A stretch of DNA of 64,000 bases, from assembly GCA_017161305.1 (NCBI GenBank), contig CP031518.1:1-64000 (forward strand). The letters run 5' to 3'. Below, in pieces: positions 16,910 to 24,955 of this stretch. The stretch is from Treponema ruminis (GTDB lineage Bacteria; Spirochaetota; Spirochaetia; Treponematales; Treponemataceae). The notes beneath the pieces are model-generated. The model saw only the letters and a list, made by a program, of their open reading frames with translations. It did not search any database and was not told the DNA's origin. The number at the start of each line of letters is the position of its first letter. Position 1 is the first letter of the stretch. A program made the position numbers and the translations under genes.

Positions 16910-17215
16910 TCAGTTGTTGAGTTTTGTTTTTTCTGTTACAGGAGTTGCAAAAATAATGAAAGAAAGGAGGATTGCAAAAGAGAAGGGGAGTAGCGAGAAA
17001 TTCTGAACCTGGACGGAAATCGAAGCTCCCGAATTAAGGTTCTGGAAATTTGCCCTGGCGATTTGGAGAATTGCACAAACCGGACAGTCCGCATCATCAT
17101 GGCTGTGCTCAATGTGCTGTGAAACAAAAAAGACAGAAAGACAAAGTGACGCCGCCATCAATACCGCAAGCAAAAGCGAAACTTTTCCTTTCTGTCCCTT
17201 GTAAATATGTCTCAT
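16910..17215 (-). CDS. Small membrane protein with HSHDDADCPVC motif
   Basis: 101 aa, first gene of the metal operon; a GGAG site precedes the ATG. It has an N-terminal hydrophobic segment (about 12-32, KVSLLLAVLMAASLCLSVFF), a short metal-ligand-like stretch EHSHDDADCPVCAIL (about 36-50) and a second membrane segment (about 75-92). Proteins with this layout accompany zinc uptake genes in other anaerobes and resemble the DUF2946 style, but I do not recognise a characterised homologue. His and Cys ligands outside the membrane suggest metal handling; that is inference. Confidence 0.75.
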   Translation of the reverse strand: MRHIYKGQKGKVSLLLAVLMAASLCLSVFFVSQHIEHSHDDADCPVCAILQIARANFQNLNSGASISVQVQNFSLLPFSFAILLSFIIFATPVTEKTKLNN

Positions 17216-17251
17216 TAAAACTCCGCTCCCAAAGTGATGTTGCCACCAATT

Positions 17252-17311
17252 TGAGAACGAATCCCAAATTACACTAAAGTAACAAAAATGTCAATATGAG
17301 AATGAATCGCA
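17252..17311 (-). promoter_or_regulatory. Metal-responsive promoter with two Fur/Zur-type boxes
   Basis: On the minus strand TTGACA (17289-17294), a 17-nt spacer and TAATTT (17266-17271) make a strong promoter for the 17215-to-14457 operon. Two 15-nt imperfect 7-1-7 palindromes flank it: TGAGAATGAATCGCA (17297-17311), just upstream of -35, and TGAGAACGAATCCCA (17252-17266), overlapping the start of transcription. Their centres are 45 nt apart. Shared consensus TGnGAnn-n-AATCnCA. The form is that of Fur-family repressors; the zinc operon downstream suggests Zur. Confidence 0.75.
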
Positions 17312-17313
17312 AA

Positions 17314-18333
17314 TTAATATTTTGAAATCATGTCTTTTGAGATGTCAGAGATTTTAAGGGCGCCGGTCATAGCCATTGTGTCTTCAAGCTCGCCCTTGAT
17401 TTTTTCGATGAAAGCCTTTACGCCTTCCTCTCCGGCACCAAAAACGGCATTAACAAAAGGCCGGGTAATTATTACCGCATCAGCGCCAAGAGCAAGAGCC
17501 TTGAATACATCGGTTCCGCTTCGGATTCCGCCGTCAACGATAATCTTGATTCTGCCTTTTACAGCCTCAACGATTTCCGGCAGGACTTCGGCAGTTGCAG
17601 GGCAGCCGTCCAAAACCCGCCCGCCATGATTTGAAACGACGATTGCACTTGCTCCGGCTTCCATTGCCTTGAGGGCAGCTCGAGCTGTCATAACGCCTTT
17701 GATGATGAAGGGAAGTTTTGCCATTTCAACAATCTGCTTGAGCTCGGCCACAGATTTGCTTCCAGCCGGCGGATTTCGGTTTTTTAAGAAAGGAAGTCCC
17801 GCCGCATCGATGTCCATTGCCATGGCAAAAGGATTTCCTGTGCGGACAATCTCCATCTTTTCCTTGATTGTGTCTAAATCCCAGGGCTTAATAGTAGGAA
17901 TTCCAATTCCATTGTTTGCGGCGATTGTTTTTGCCGCCCCTTCCATAATCTTTATGTTAACGCCATCGCCGGTAAAGCCCACGCTTCCATTTTTTGCACA
18001 GGCCGAAAGAAGAGTATGGTTATAAGACAAATCATCGTATTTTTCGCCATAATGGAAATTAACGCTTCCAACTGGACCTGCAAAAACCGGAATAGCAAAG
18101 TGCTTTCCAAAGAATTCAATAGAAGTATCTACGGTTCCGTGCTCATAAATTGTGTCCATATTCACGCAAATATTCTGCCAGGCATTATAATTTCGGATGG
18201 CAACAGTTCCGCTTCCCTTGGCGCCTGGACCAGGAATTGTATTTTTACAGGCCACTCCGTTACATACAGGACAAGCCTTGCACTTGTCGCCAATAGTCTT
18301 TCTTGCTTCTTCAAGAACCTCTGAATATGTCAT
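17314..18333 (-). CDS. FMN-dependent alpha-hydroxy-acid dehydrogenase family protein
   Basis: 339 aa, a TIM-barrel flavoenzyme of the lactate oxidase/glycolate oxidase class, which oxidises an alpha-hydroxy acid. The FMN and substrate site regions are visible: the catalytic His in VVSNHGGRVLDG, IIVDGGIRSGTDVFKALALGADAV and IPTIKPWD. The N-terminus has an unusual Cys-rich stretch KCKACPVCNGVACKN (about 17-32), seen in clostridial-type members and possibly metal binding. It is a single gene with a gap of 84 nt to the DUF3943 gene upstream. Substrate not determined. Confidence 0.88.
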   Translation of the reverse strand: MTYSEVLEEARKTIGDKCKACPVCNGVACKNTIPGPGAKGSGTVAIRNYNAWQNICVNMDTIYEHGTVDTSIEFFGKHFAIPVFAGPVGSVNFHYGEKYDDLSYNHTLLSACAKNGSVGFTGDGVNIKIMEGAAKTIAANNGIGIPTIKPWDLDTIKEKMEIVRTGNPFAMAMDIDAAGLPFLKNRNPPAGSKSVAELKQIVEMAKLPFIIKGVMTARAALKAMEAGASAIVVSNHGGRVLDGCPATAEVLPEIVEAVKGRIKIIVDGGIRSGTDVFKALALGADAVIITRPFVNAVFGAGEEGVKAFIEKIKGELEDTMAMTGALKISDISKDMISKY

Positions 18334-18378
18334 TTTGTACCTCTAAGCAATACTAACATATCAGAATTACGGACACAA

Positions 18379-18410
18379 GAAAAAAAAAGCAGGGAAGAAG
18401 AATCCCTGCT
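18379..18410 (-). terminator. Intrinsic terminator of the DUF3943 gene
   Basis: Perfect 8-bp stem AGCAGGGA (minus 18403-18410) with TCCCTGCT (18388-18395), 7-nt loop, then nine or more U. Confidence 0.9.
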
Positions 18411-18417
18411 GAAAAAT

Positions 18418-19812
18418 CTATTCTCTTTCGAATACAATTTTTGCGTAAATTTGAGCTGAATTTAGTTTTTGGGTCGAATCGATTCCGTTTTTAAGACAGT
18501 CGATTTTATAAATGAAGGAATCGCGCAGGCCCAGGGTCAAATGATTTGCGATCTTATGCTCGTAACCCAGCTTTGCCTGAAGCAGAAAATGCTTTTCTCC
18601 TTCCGCCTCTTCCAGCTCCGAATGATAGTAGGGGAGGGCAAAACTTGATTCCAAGTCGCCGTAAAGCATTCCCCAGAAAGAATTTCCCAGAAGAAAGCCC
18701 GCTTTTGCAAGAATTCCATAAGTGAAATCATAATATCTTGGCGGATTAAGCTTGTCCGGGCCAGAAAAATTAACCTGAACCTTGTTCATGAGGGGATACA
18801 GACTTCGCGTACCCATGAAAATTCCGTCGAGCTGAGCCGAGAATCGGAAAATTCCGTCAGAATCAGCCGCTTTTTTTGTTCCGATGTATTTGACACCGAC
18901 AGCCGCGTTAGAAAAAGCCGTGTCCTTTGTCTTTTTGCCGTCATACATGAGGTTGACGCCCAGAGTTCCTTCACTTTCATCAAAGTACAGTGCCCGGGAA
19001 TACAAAAATCCGTCAATCGAATATTCGATATTGTAATAGCGTTTGGAAGCGACCGTAAAATCGAGGTCCGCCGTAAACAAATCAAAAGCTTCCTTTGAAG
19101 TGTGGGCGTCCTGCACACCGTACTGAATGTGAACCGCGCTTCCTCCGGCGATTTTTTCCTGATATTCCCTGTCCAGAGAGTCAGAAACTTCAGCAGAAGA
19201 GGTTTCCATTCCTCCGTGAAAAATAAAGTCGAGTTCCTGAGTGCGGCCGGAAACATGAGGCCTTTTGTTCTTTACCGCAGAATTCAATCCGTCAGCTGGA
19301 CTCAAAAGCCATGCCAGAGCCGGGAAAAATTCATAGGCATCGATATAAAGGCGGTGAAGCGATTCTCCGACAATCGCGCCACAAATCGGAGTCGTAATTA
19401 TGTCATTTACTGACGGAGTTGTCGTCTCGCCGAATTCTTCCCAGAGAAAAGAACCTGTCGAAGCCACAAAAAATGACTGCCAGAAATCAAGTCCGTTGGA
19501 ACGACCGGCGCCGTAATACAAAGAACCCTGATAAGGATGGCCAAACTGATTCATAAAAAATCCGTCTTCATCCCAAACCCAGTGACTTTTCAGATTTTCC
19601 TTCATCGTTGAAAGTGTAGTCTGGCTGTATTCCTCTTCAAGAACGATTCGCGCAGTACTGTTGAAAATCATATTTACCAGACAGACATCGCCCACTGCAA
19701 TCACTACATCTTTTACCGAAGCCGAATTCGATTCATTTTCTTCTTCTGACTGAGCAAAAATCCCCTGAAATAAAAATGTAAAAATAGCCAAAGTTGCAAA
19801 AAATTTCTTCAT
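18418..19812 (-). CDS. DUF3943 domain protein, predicted outer-membrane or periplasmic
   Basis: 464 aa with a cleavable signal peptide (about 1-20, ending FAQSEEEN). The DUF3943 core lies at about 80-150: FFMNQFGHPYQGSLYYGAGRS, NGLDFWQSFFVASTGSFLWEEFGE and PSVNDIITTPICGAIVGESLHR. The second half alternates polar and hydrophobic residues and ends with a charged-aromatic strand (AQIYAKIVFERE), as in an outer-membrane barrel. Function unknown. It stands alone with its own terminator. Confidence 0.83.
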   Translation of the reverse strand: MKKFFATLAIFTFLFQGIFAQSEEENESNSASVKDVVIAVGDVCLVNMIFNSTARIVLEEEYSQTTLSTMKENLKSHWVWDEDGFFMNQFGHPYQGSLYYGAGRSNGLDFWQSFFVASTGSFLWEEFGETTTPSVNDIITTPICGAIVGESLHRLYIDAYEFFPALAWLLSPADGLNSAVKNKRPHVSGRTQELDFIFHGGMETSSAEVSDSLDREYQEKIAGGSAVHIQYGVQDAHTSKEAFDLFTADLDFTVASKRYYNIEYSIDGFLYSRALYFDESEGTLGVNLMYDGKKTKDTAFSNAAVGVKYIGTKKAADSDGIFRFSAQLDGIFMGTRSLYPLMNKVQVNFSGPDKLNPPRYYDFTYGILAKAGFLLGNSFWGMLYGDLESSFALPYYHSELEEAEGEKHFLLQAKLGYEHKIANHLTLGLRDSFIYKIDCLKNGIDSTQKLNSAQIYAKIVFERE

Positions 19813-19867
19813 AGCCTAAGGATTATAGCAAAAATCAAAAAAAATTACTTCAATAAAGGGCGTTTTC

Positions 19868-20716
19868 TTATAACCCGATTGCCCCGTGAGGACAGCCTGC
19901 CCTGCAGTCTCCGCAGCGAATACAGTCCATTGAGTTGGGATTTTCGAAAACAGGAATGTTTAGCTTGCAGATTTTCTGACAGGCACCGCATTTTGTGCAT
20001 TTTTCGGAATCAATTTTGAATCTGTAAAAGGAAATTTTATTGAAAATGCCGTAAATCGCACCGAGAGGACAAATGTAACGGCAAAAAGGGCGGTATATTA
20101 TAATAGAAGAAAGAATCGTGACCAAAAGGATAGCAAGCTTCCAGCGGAAGATGAAACCGGCGGCTCCACGCATAGCAGAATTCAAAAGCACAAGGGGAAT
20201 TCCGCCTTCAAGCGTTCCGACCGGGCAAATCCACTTGCAGAACCACGGCTCGCCAAGGCCTGTGATGTCAATCACGAACATCGGAAGCAGAATCACAAAA
20301 ACGCCGAGGAAAAGGAACCTGAGCCAGCGCAAACCTTTCTCACCCGGAAGACGGCGGATTTTTTTGACAAATGGAATCTTAAAAAGCAAGTCCTGAATCA
20401 GCCCGAACGGACACAAAAAACCGCACACGAACCTGCCGAGCAATGTTCCGAAAATAACAAGAAGCCCCACAACGTACATTGAGATTTTGTACTCGCGGGC
20501 ATTAAGAGTTGCCTGCAATGAGCCAATCGGACAGGCACCAAGCGCACCAGGGCATGAATAGCAGTTCATTCCTGGAACGCAGATGAATTTGGAGCTGCCT
20601 TCAAAAATCTGGCCGTTCGCAAAGCCTTTGATGTAACCGTTGGAAAGGGCGGCAAAACAAGCCTGAGTTATGAGACGAATTCGACTGTGTTTTTTGATTT
20701 TAGATTTAGCTGCCAT
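19868..20716 (-). CDS. Polyferredoxin, NapH/RdxA-like 4Fe-4S membrane protein
   Basis: 282 aa. Membrane electron-transfer protein with about four membrane helices, two CxxxCP motifs of the NapH kind (GRFVCGFLCPFG near 94 and YRPFCRYICPLG near 214), a further CSCPGALGACPIG (about 53-65) and two C-terminal 4Fe-4S ferredoxin motifs (CTKCGACQKICK, CIRCGDCRAGCP). Such proteins pass electrons across the membrane. It is the last gene of a redox cluster: 9 nt after the small CXXC protein and near a TlpA-like thioredoxin, which suggests that it supplies electrons to an extracytoplasmic thiol system. Confidence 0.9.
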   Translation of the reverse strand: MAAKSKIKKHSRIRLITQACFAALSNGYIKGFANGQIFEGSSKFICVPGMNCYSCPGALGACPIGSLQATLNAREYKISMYVVGLLVIFGTLLGRFVCGFLCPFGLIQDLLFKIPFVKKIRRLPGEKGLRWLRFLFLGVFVILLPMFVIDITGLGEPWFCKWICPVGTLEGGIPLVLLNSAMRGAAGFIFRWKLAILLVTILSSIIIYRPFCRYICPLGAIYGIFNKISFYRFKIDSEKCTKCGACQKICKLNIPVFENPNSMDCIRCGDCRAGCPHGAIGL

Positions 20717-20725
20717 ACAATAATT

Positions 20726-20878
20726 TTACCCGATTCCGATGCACTCCATACAGATTCGGGTGGCTTTGTTAACGACAGTCTCGGCTTCACCACGGAAAAT
20801 GCCCGCAATCACGAATGCGATTCCAGCACAAAGAGAAAGTATTGCGATGATTTTCCGGTGTTTGTCGGTCAGTTTCAT
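20726..20878 (-). CDS. CD1871A-family CXXC-motif small membrane protein
   Basis: 50 aa, found by reading the gap between the thioredoxin and polyferredoxin genes. It starts MKLTDKHRKIIAILSLCAGI, has one membrane helix (about 10-28) and ends RICMECIGIG with the CMEC redox-type motif near the C-terminus. The ATG overlaps the stop of the thioredoxin gene as ATGA, and the stop is 9 nt before the polyferredoxin start, so it is translated with them. This size, helix and terminal CxxC match a small family named after Clostridioides CD1871A that recurs next to 4Fe-4S proteins and redoxins. No biochemical role is known to me. Confidence 0.82.
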   Translation of the reverse strand: MKLTDKHRKIIAILSLCAGIAFVIAGIFRGEAETVVNKATRICMECIGIG

Positions 20879-21390
20879 TTCTTTAAAATCTCGTCAATGA
20901 TTTTCTGCCAGTCTTTTTGACTTCGCGAGCCAAGATAAGCTTCGCCAATTTGCTTGCCGTTTGAGTCCACGAAAATCGTCGTCGGAACAGCCTGAACGCC
21001 CCGGAGAACTCCGCTGAACATTTCTTTTGACGGAATTATGTGCGTGTAATTCGCCCCGGTTTGAGCGATGATTGCCTCACCGCTTGATTTTACGCGCGAA
21101 TCGATATTTCCTTTTCGATCAAGAATGTCAATCACGATTCCGACAACCTCAACGCCCTTATTTTTGTTCTCATTGTTAAGTTTTGCAAGATCTGGCATTT
21201 CACGGATACATGGGCCGCAGAATGTACCCCAGACGTTCAGCATTGTCACTTTGTTTTTGGCAAAAATCTCGCTTGTGACGGCCGCGCCCTTCAAGTCAGT
21301 GGCCGTGAATGTGATTTTCTCGCCTGCTTTTTGTGCAAATGTAAGCGACGAGAATGCAAGAAATGCGATTGCAATCAAAAATCTTTTCAT
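20875..21390 (-). CDS. TlpA-like thiol-disulfide oxidoreductase, exported
   Basis: 171 aa from ATG 21390 with GGAG upstream; an in-frame upstream start (21462) would lie before the promoter and is rejected. Signal peptide about 1-18 (FLIAIAFLAFSSLTFAQ). Thioredoxin fold of the TlpA/ResA branch with active site WGTFCGPC and cis-Pro region AVPTTIFVDSNGK. Acts outside the cytoplasm on protein or small-molecule disulfides. It starts the three-gene unit with the CXXC protein and the polyferredoxin, 111 nt after the UGSC-type gene. Confidence 0.9.
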   Translation of the reverse strand: MKRFLIAIAFLAFSSLTFAQKAGEKITFTATDLKGAAVTSEIFAKNKVTMLNVWGTFCGPCIREMPDLAKLNNENKNKGVEVVGIVIDILDRKGNIDSRVKSSGEAIIAQTGANYTHIIPSKEMFSGVLRGVQAVPTTIFVDSNGKQIGEAYLGSRSQKDWQKIIDEILKK

Positions 21391-21435
21391 GTTGATCTCC
21401 TTTCGGTCACTGCGCATATCCGAAATGACCTGTAT

Positions 21436-21464
21436 ATTGTATATATAATCAAATTGTAGCACAA
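21436..21464 (-). promoter_or_regulatory. Promoter of the thioredoxin/CXXC/polyferredoxin unit
   Basis: Minus strand TTGTGC (21459-21464), 17-nt spacer, TACAAT (21436-21441), about 45 nt before the ATG. An AT-rich stretch surrounds it. Confidence 0.55.
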
Positions 21465-21501
21465 AAGTTTCAGTTTTTTTGCTACTGCGGGATTCCCAAC
21501 A

Positions 21502-23535
21502 CTAAGGCAGAGGCCTTTTTAGCCGCTGAGGGCGAGTTCCCTGCTTTGCGGCGGTGGGCTGCTTTTTGCTTTTGCTTTCCGCATCCGTTTTTTTGCCTTC
21601 GTCAGTATTAAAATTTGCTTTAAGATAGAAATTTTCAATCGGCTCATAACCAAGAGGTGCGACAAGCTCATTCCAATTCTTCGGAAGCTTGATTTCTGTG
21701 GTGACAAATCCGCCGCCGGGCATAACCTGCACTTTGTTGCGGTTGGCGTCTCCTGTAACCAAAAATGCCGTGTCGCCTTTGTTCATAGTGGCGATCGTCA
21801 TGATTTGGTCTTCGGTGATAATCGGCTTGTACCATTCGGGCGTGGGCGTCATTTTTACCTGCTCCGCCTCGTCTTTTTTAAGCATTTCATAATGCTGATC
21901 GAAAGTGCGCCTTTTATACTGCTGGCTTCCTGTGTTGGCCCAGTAGTGGGCATATGTGCGGAGTGCAAGCGGGCGGCGGGCGGTCTCAATCAGCGCATCT
22001 TCCAAATCCGATTTTGTCTTATATTCCTTTGCAAGGTCTTTTGCCACATACTCGGTAATGAAAACGGTGCGCGGAACCTGCGGCTTTGTGTTTCCAAGCC
22101 CATTCTGCTGTTTTTCTGTGATGTCGAAGGCCATAAGATTCATGATTTTTTCCGGGTCGTCGGTAGCCGGGGTGATGTTGTTTCCCCAGGCAAGGGCACT
22201 TCCCGCTGTGATTGTATTCGCATTCAAATCGAATCCATGCTGAACATGATAAGGCTCCCAACCAATTAGGGCACAGGCTTCCTCATCCTCGCTGAAAGTG
22301 AAAGGCGTGAGATAGCCGAAAGAGCCCATACGGTTTTCCTTTACATAATAGCCGCCAATGTTAAGCATAGCCAAATCAATGAATCGCCCTAAAGCTTTGT
22401 TTGCCTTTTCACTAATCATTCCCTGCTGATTGTCGATTCCGAGCTGGCGGGCAAGCGGGCCGTTGAGCCATGCAAACGGAGTCCAGCCATGAGTTGAGGC
22501 AAGGGGTTTTCGCCATTCTCCGTTGTTCATTCCCTGCACAAACGCAATGCAGACTGGCATGAACTCAGGCGGGACTCCTGCCATTACAGCATTTGCCGCC
22601 ACCGTGTAGACAGTGCATTCCCGGTAAGCCAGGGCAAAAGTTCCGAGGACATCGCTTCCCTTAAAGCCTGTGAATTTCAAGTATTCCTGAATTTTTTCGT
22701 CTGTGGGCGGAACAACTGGAAGTCCGTCACTCCAGCCGTTTATCTGCATGTATTCCTGAATCTCGTCGTAATTTCCGTAATAGATGATTTCCTCGGCCGG
22801 TCGTTTTCCTTCGGGAGCATATTTTGCAATTTCTTCTTTTGTAATTTGCGTAGTAAGGGCGGTCTTAATTTGTGGCCAGAGAACTTCCCTTGCATTCTTT
22901 TTGAGTTCGTCTGTGGAGTGGGAAGCAAAGGCACCCGGATATTCAACCGTACGAAGAACAGGAACGCCACGGTTTACGCCGGTTGAATGCACTTGAGCCA
23001 CGAAAGTTGGAGCTGCAACGGTCACGGTCGGAATCCCGATATATTCAGCGGCAATGGAACCGCCTGTTTCTTTTGTGGTGCAAAGTCCGCAGCCACAGTT
23101 CCCCGCAATTACCGCGTCAACTTTGAATTCTTTGAGCCGCTCCTGAAAAGCTTTTGTTTTTTCAGTCTGCCCGAACACAGAATAAGGCCCGGCCTGACCG
23201 ATATCATCGAACATGTAGATTTTTGCGGTGGGAAATTCTTTTTCGATGCAGCGTTTAAGCTCGTTGTGAGTTGTAGGTGCCATAAAAGAGCCGCCCACAA
23301 GCGCAATTGTCTTTCCTTTGAGATTGTCGAGCCTTTTTGCCTGACTAATCATCGGCACATCGTGATAACCGACCGGGGAAACAATCGCGTAGTTTTCACG
23401 ACCGTCATCGGCATACTGCGGAACAAAACACACACCGTCCACACATTCATCGGGATTTGTAGAGTAACGTGTTGTTGAAAATAGCGGAGCAGCAAAAAAC
23501 GCGAGAGCCGTTCCTGCAAGAAGAAGTTTTTTCAT
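21502..23535 (-). CDS. UGSC-family protein (Cys form), exported, redox-cluster associated
   Basis: 677 aa with a signal peptide (about 1-21). The N-terminal half (about 60-240) resembles the UGSC domain, named for a selenocysteine-Gly-Ser-Cys motif; here the site reads NCGCGLCTTKETGG near 148, with Cys in place of selenocysteine. From about 255 a second region begins, IQEYMQINGWSDGLPVVPPTDE, typical of proteins fused or linked to UGSC domains. The end is low-complexity and basic (KKQPTAAKQGTRPQRLKRP). No TGA-encoded selenocysteine is needed. It precedes the thioredoxin unit and is probably its partner. Enzymatic activity unknown. Confidence 0.72.
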   Translation of the reverse strand: MKKLLLAGTALAFFAAPLFSTTRYSTNPDECVDGVCFVPQYADDGRENYAIVSPVGYHDVPMISQAKRLDNLKGKTIALVGGSFMAPTTHNELKRCIEKEFPTAKIYMFDDIGQAGPYSVFGQTEKTKAFQERLKEFKVDAVIAGNCGCGLCTTKETGGSIAAEYIGIPTVTVAAPTFVAQVHSTGVNRGVPVLRTVEYPGAFASHSTDELKKNAREVLWPQIKTALTTQITKEEIAKYAPEGKRPAEEIIYYGNYDEIQEYMQINGWSDGLPVVPPTDEKIQEYLKFTGFKGSDVLGTFALAYRECTVYTVAANAVMAGVPPEFMPVCIAFVQGMNNGEWRKPLASTHGWTPFAWLNGPLARQLGIDNQQGMISEKANKALGRFIDLAMLNIGGYYVKENRMGSFGYLTPFTFSEDEEACALIGWEPYHVQHGFDLNANTITAGSALAWGNNITPATDDPEKIMNLMAFDITEKQQNGLGNTKPQVPRTVFITEYVAKDLAKEYKTKSDLEDALIETARRPLALRTYAHYWANTGSQQYKRRTFDQHYEMLKKDEAEQVKMTPTPEWYKPIITEDQIMTIATMNKGDTAFLVTGDANRNKVQVMPGGGFVTTEIKLPKNWNELVAPLGYEPIENFYLKANFNTDEGKKTDAESKSKKQPTAAKQGTRPQRLKRPLP

Positions 23536-23570
23536 CTTGACCTCCGTAGTTTTCTTTCATGTATAACATA

Positions 23571-24944
23571 TTAAAAACGCGGCTTACATGATTTTGTTAC
23601 ATCTATCATAAGCCCTTCTTCAACAGGGCTGTACTCCAATGTGATAGTCTTTCCACTCACTGTAAAGCCTTGCTTTGTCTCAAAGGCGAGCGTAAGCGTG
23701 GTGGCATTTCCGTTCTCGTTCACACTGTAGGTGGCAGTAATTGTTTTTGCAAGGGTGTCATCTGACTCCACGCTTTCTTCTTCGTCACTTTCTATGACCT
23801 CGAAGAATGTCATCTTTTTTGTGGATGTGTCTACGCTTTCGCTGTGGTAGCTTTCGGTCGTGCTGCCATTTTTGACGAAGGAGATAGAGCCTGTAAAACC
23901 TTTGAACACGGCGGCATTTCCCGTAAACTGTGCAAGGTCAGCGACATCGTCCGGTGCATACATAAAGATTGATGTCTCTGCCGATGTATACTGCTGTGTC
24001 AGGTAGTAATCGTAGGTGACATTATAATGCTCATATGTACCGTCTTCCTTCAGTGCGGATTTTGTTACCGTCTTATTCTTTTCGTAGCGGTATGTCCGTG
24101 GCATGAACTCAGCCTTTACCATAGCCCAGTCGTTTGCGGAAAGCTCTTCGTAGCGTGAGGCAAAAAACTCTTTTCGCAGGTTTATGTCCTCCTGCGTATC
24201 TGCATCGTCAGAGCCGACGGCAGATTCGCTTTTGCCGACAGACGCTCCCACAAGCGAAAACGGATAGCCAGTGTAGGGGGCAATGCTCACAGATTCTTCC
24301 TCGTTTTCAATCGTTGTGGTCACTTTGTATACATGCACGGTAACGACATTCGTAAATTCTGATGCACTGTACTTGCTTTCTATATCAGTATAGCCGGACA
24401 AATCGCTAAAGAGCGTCGTTTCCGTGCCGCTGCTTGATTTGCTTTTACCACTTGTCATAATCACCGAGCTTGTTTTATCACCGTTTCGGGTATAGGTCGT
24501 CTTGTTCGTGAACGTGTAGACCGTGTCGTCTGCGTCGGTGACGGTGAAAATCTCGGTCTGATACCAGCTTGTGACATCATCCGTAATAATGTTTGCATAT
24601 TTGAAGTCTTCCGATTCCCAGTAGCCGATATAGCCGGCTTGCGTAACAAGCTTTCCGCTTCCGTCCGGGGCCGCAATTTTCTGCATCTGAAGCGTGACTG
24701 TATCAGAAGTTGCAGTGTAGCTGTAGAGGTTCTCTTCATCACTCAAGAGTGAGTCATGCATGCTAACATAGGCAGTGTGAGCGCCCACAAAATTCACATC
24801 AAGCAGGGAGCCGTAGAGAGACGTTCCTTCAAAGCTGACTTGCACTTGCGTGTTCTCCGAATCGCTATCATGCGAGCAGGCAGCAAAGGTAACTAGCGCA
24901 ATCGCTGTGGTAACCGATGCTATAAAAGTTCGTATCAGTTTCAT
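23571..24944 (-). CDS. Unrecognised lipoprotein, 457 aa
   Basis: Begins with a lipoprotein signal (SVTTAIALVTFAACSHDSDSE, lipobox Cys near 23), so it should be anchored at the envelope. The rest is rich in Ser, Thr, Tyr and Val, in short alternating strands that suggest a beta-rich surface domain; acidic runs appear near 240 (GSDDADTQED) and 390 (EVIESDEEESVESDD). There is no motif I recognise. It follows the 704-frame lipoprotein by 11 nt and precedes the UGSC-type gene by 35 nt, so the three may be cotranscribed. Confidence 0.75.
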   Translation of the reverse strand: MKLIRTFIASVTTAIALVTFAACSHDSDSENTQVQVSFEGTSLYGSLLDVNFVGAHTAYVSMHDSLLSDEENLYSYTATSDTVTLQMQKIAAPDGSGKLVTQAGYIGYWESEDFKYANIITDDVTSWYQTEIFTVTDADDTVYTFTNKTTYTRNGDKTSSVIMTSGKSKSSSGTETTLFSDLSGYTDIESKYSASEFTNVVTVHVYKVTTTIENEEESVSIAPYTGYPFSLVGASVGKSESAVGSDDADTQEDINLRKEFFASRYEELSANDWAMVKAEFMPRTYRYEKNKTVTKSALKEDGTYEHYNVTYDYYLTQQYTSAETSIFMYAPDDVADLAQFTGNAAVFKGFTGSISFVKNGSTTESYHSESVDTSTKKMTFFEVIESDEEESVESDDTLAKTITATYSVNENGNATTLTLAFETKQGFTVSGKTITLEYSPVEEGLMIDVTKSCKPRF

Positions 24945-24955
24945 TTGTGGCCTCC

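Noticed and set aside
21805-23478. Several 60-160 aa frames opposite the UGSC-type gene
   Set aside because: Antisense to a clear exported protein and without family features or ribosome sites.
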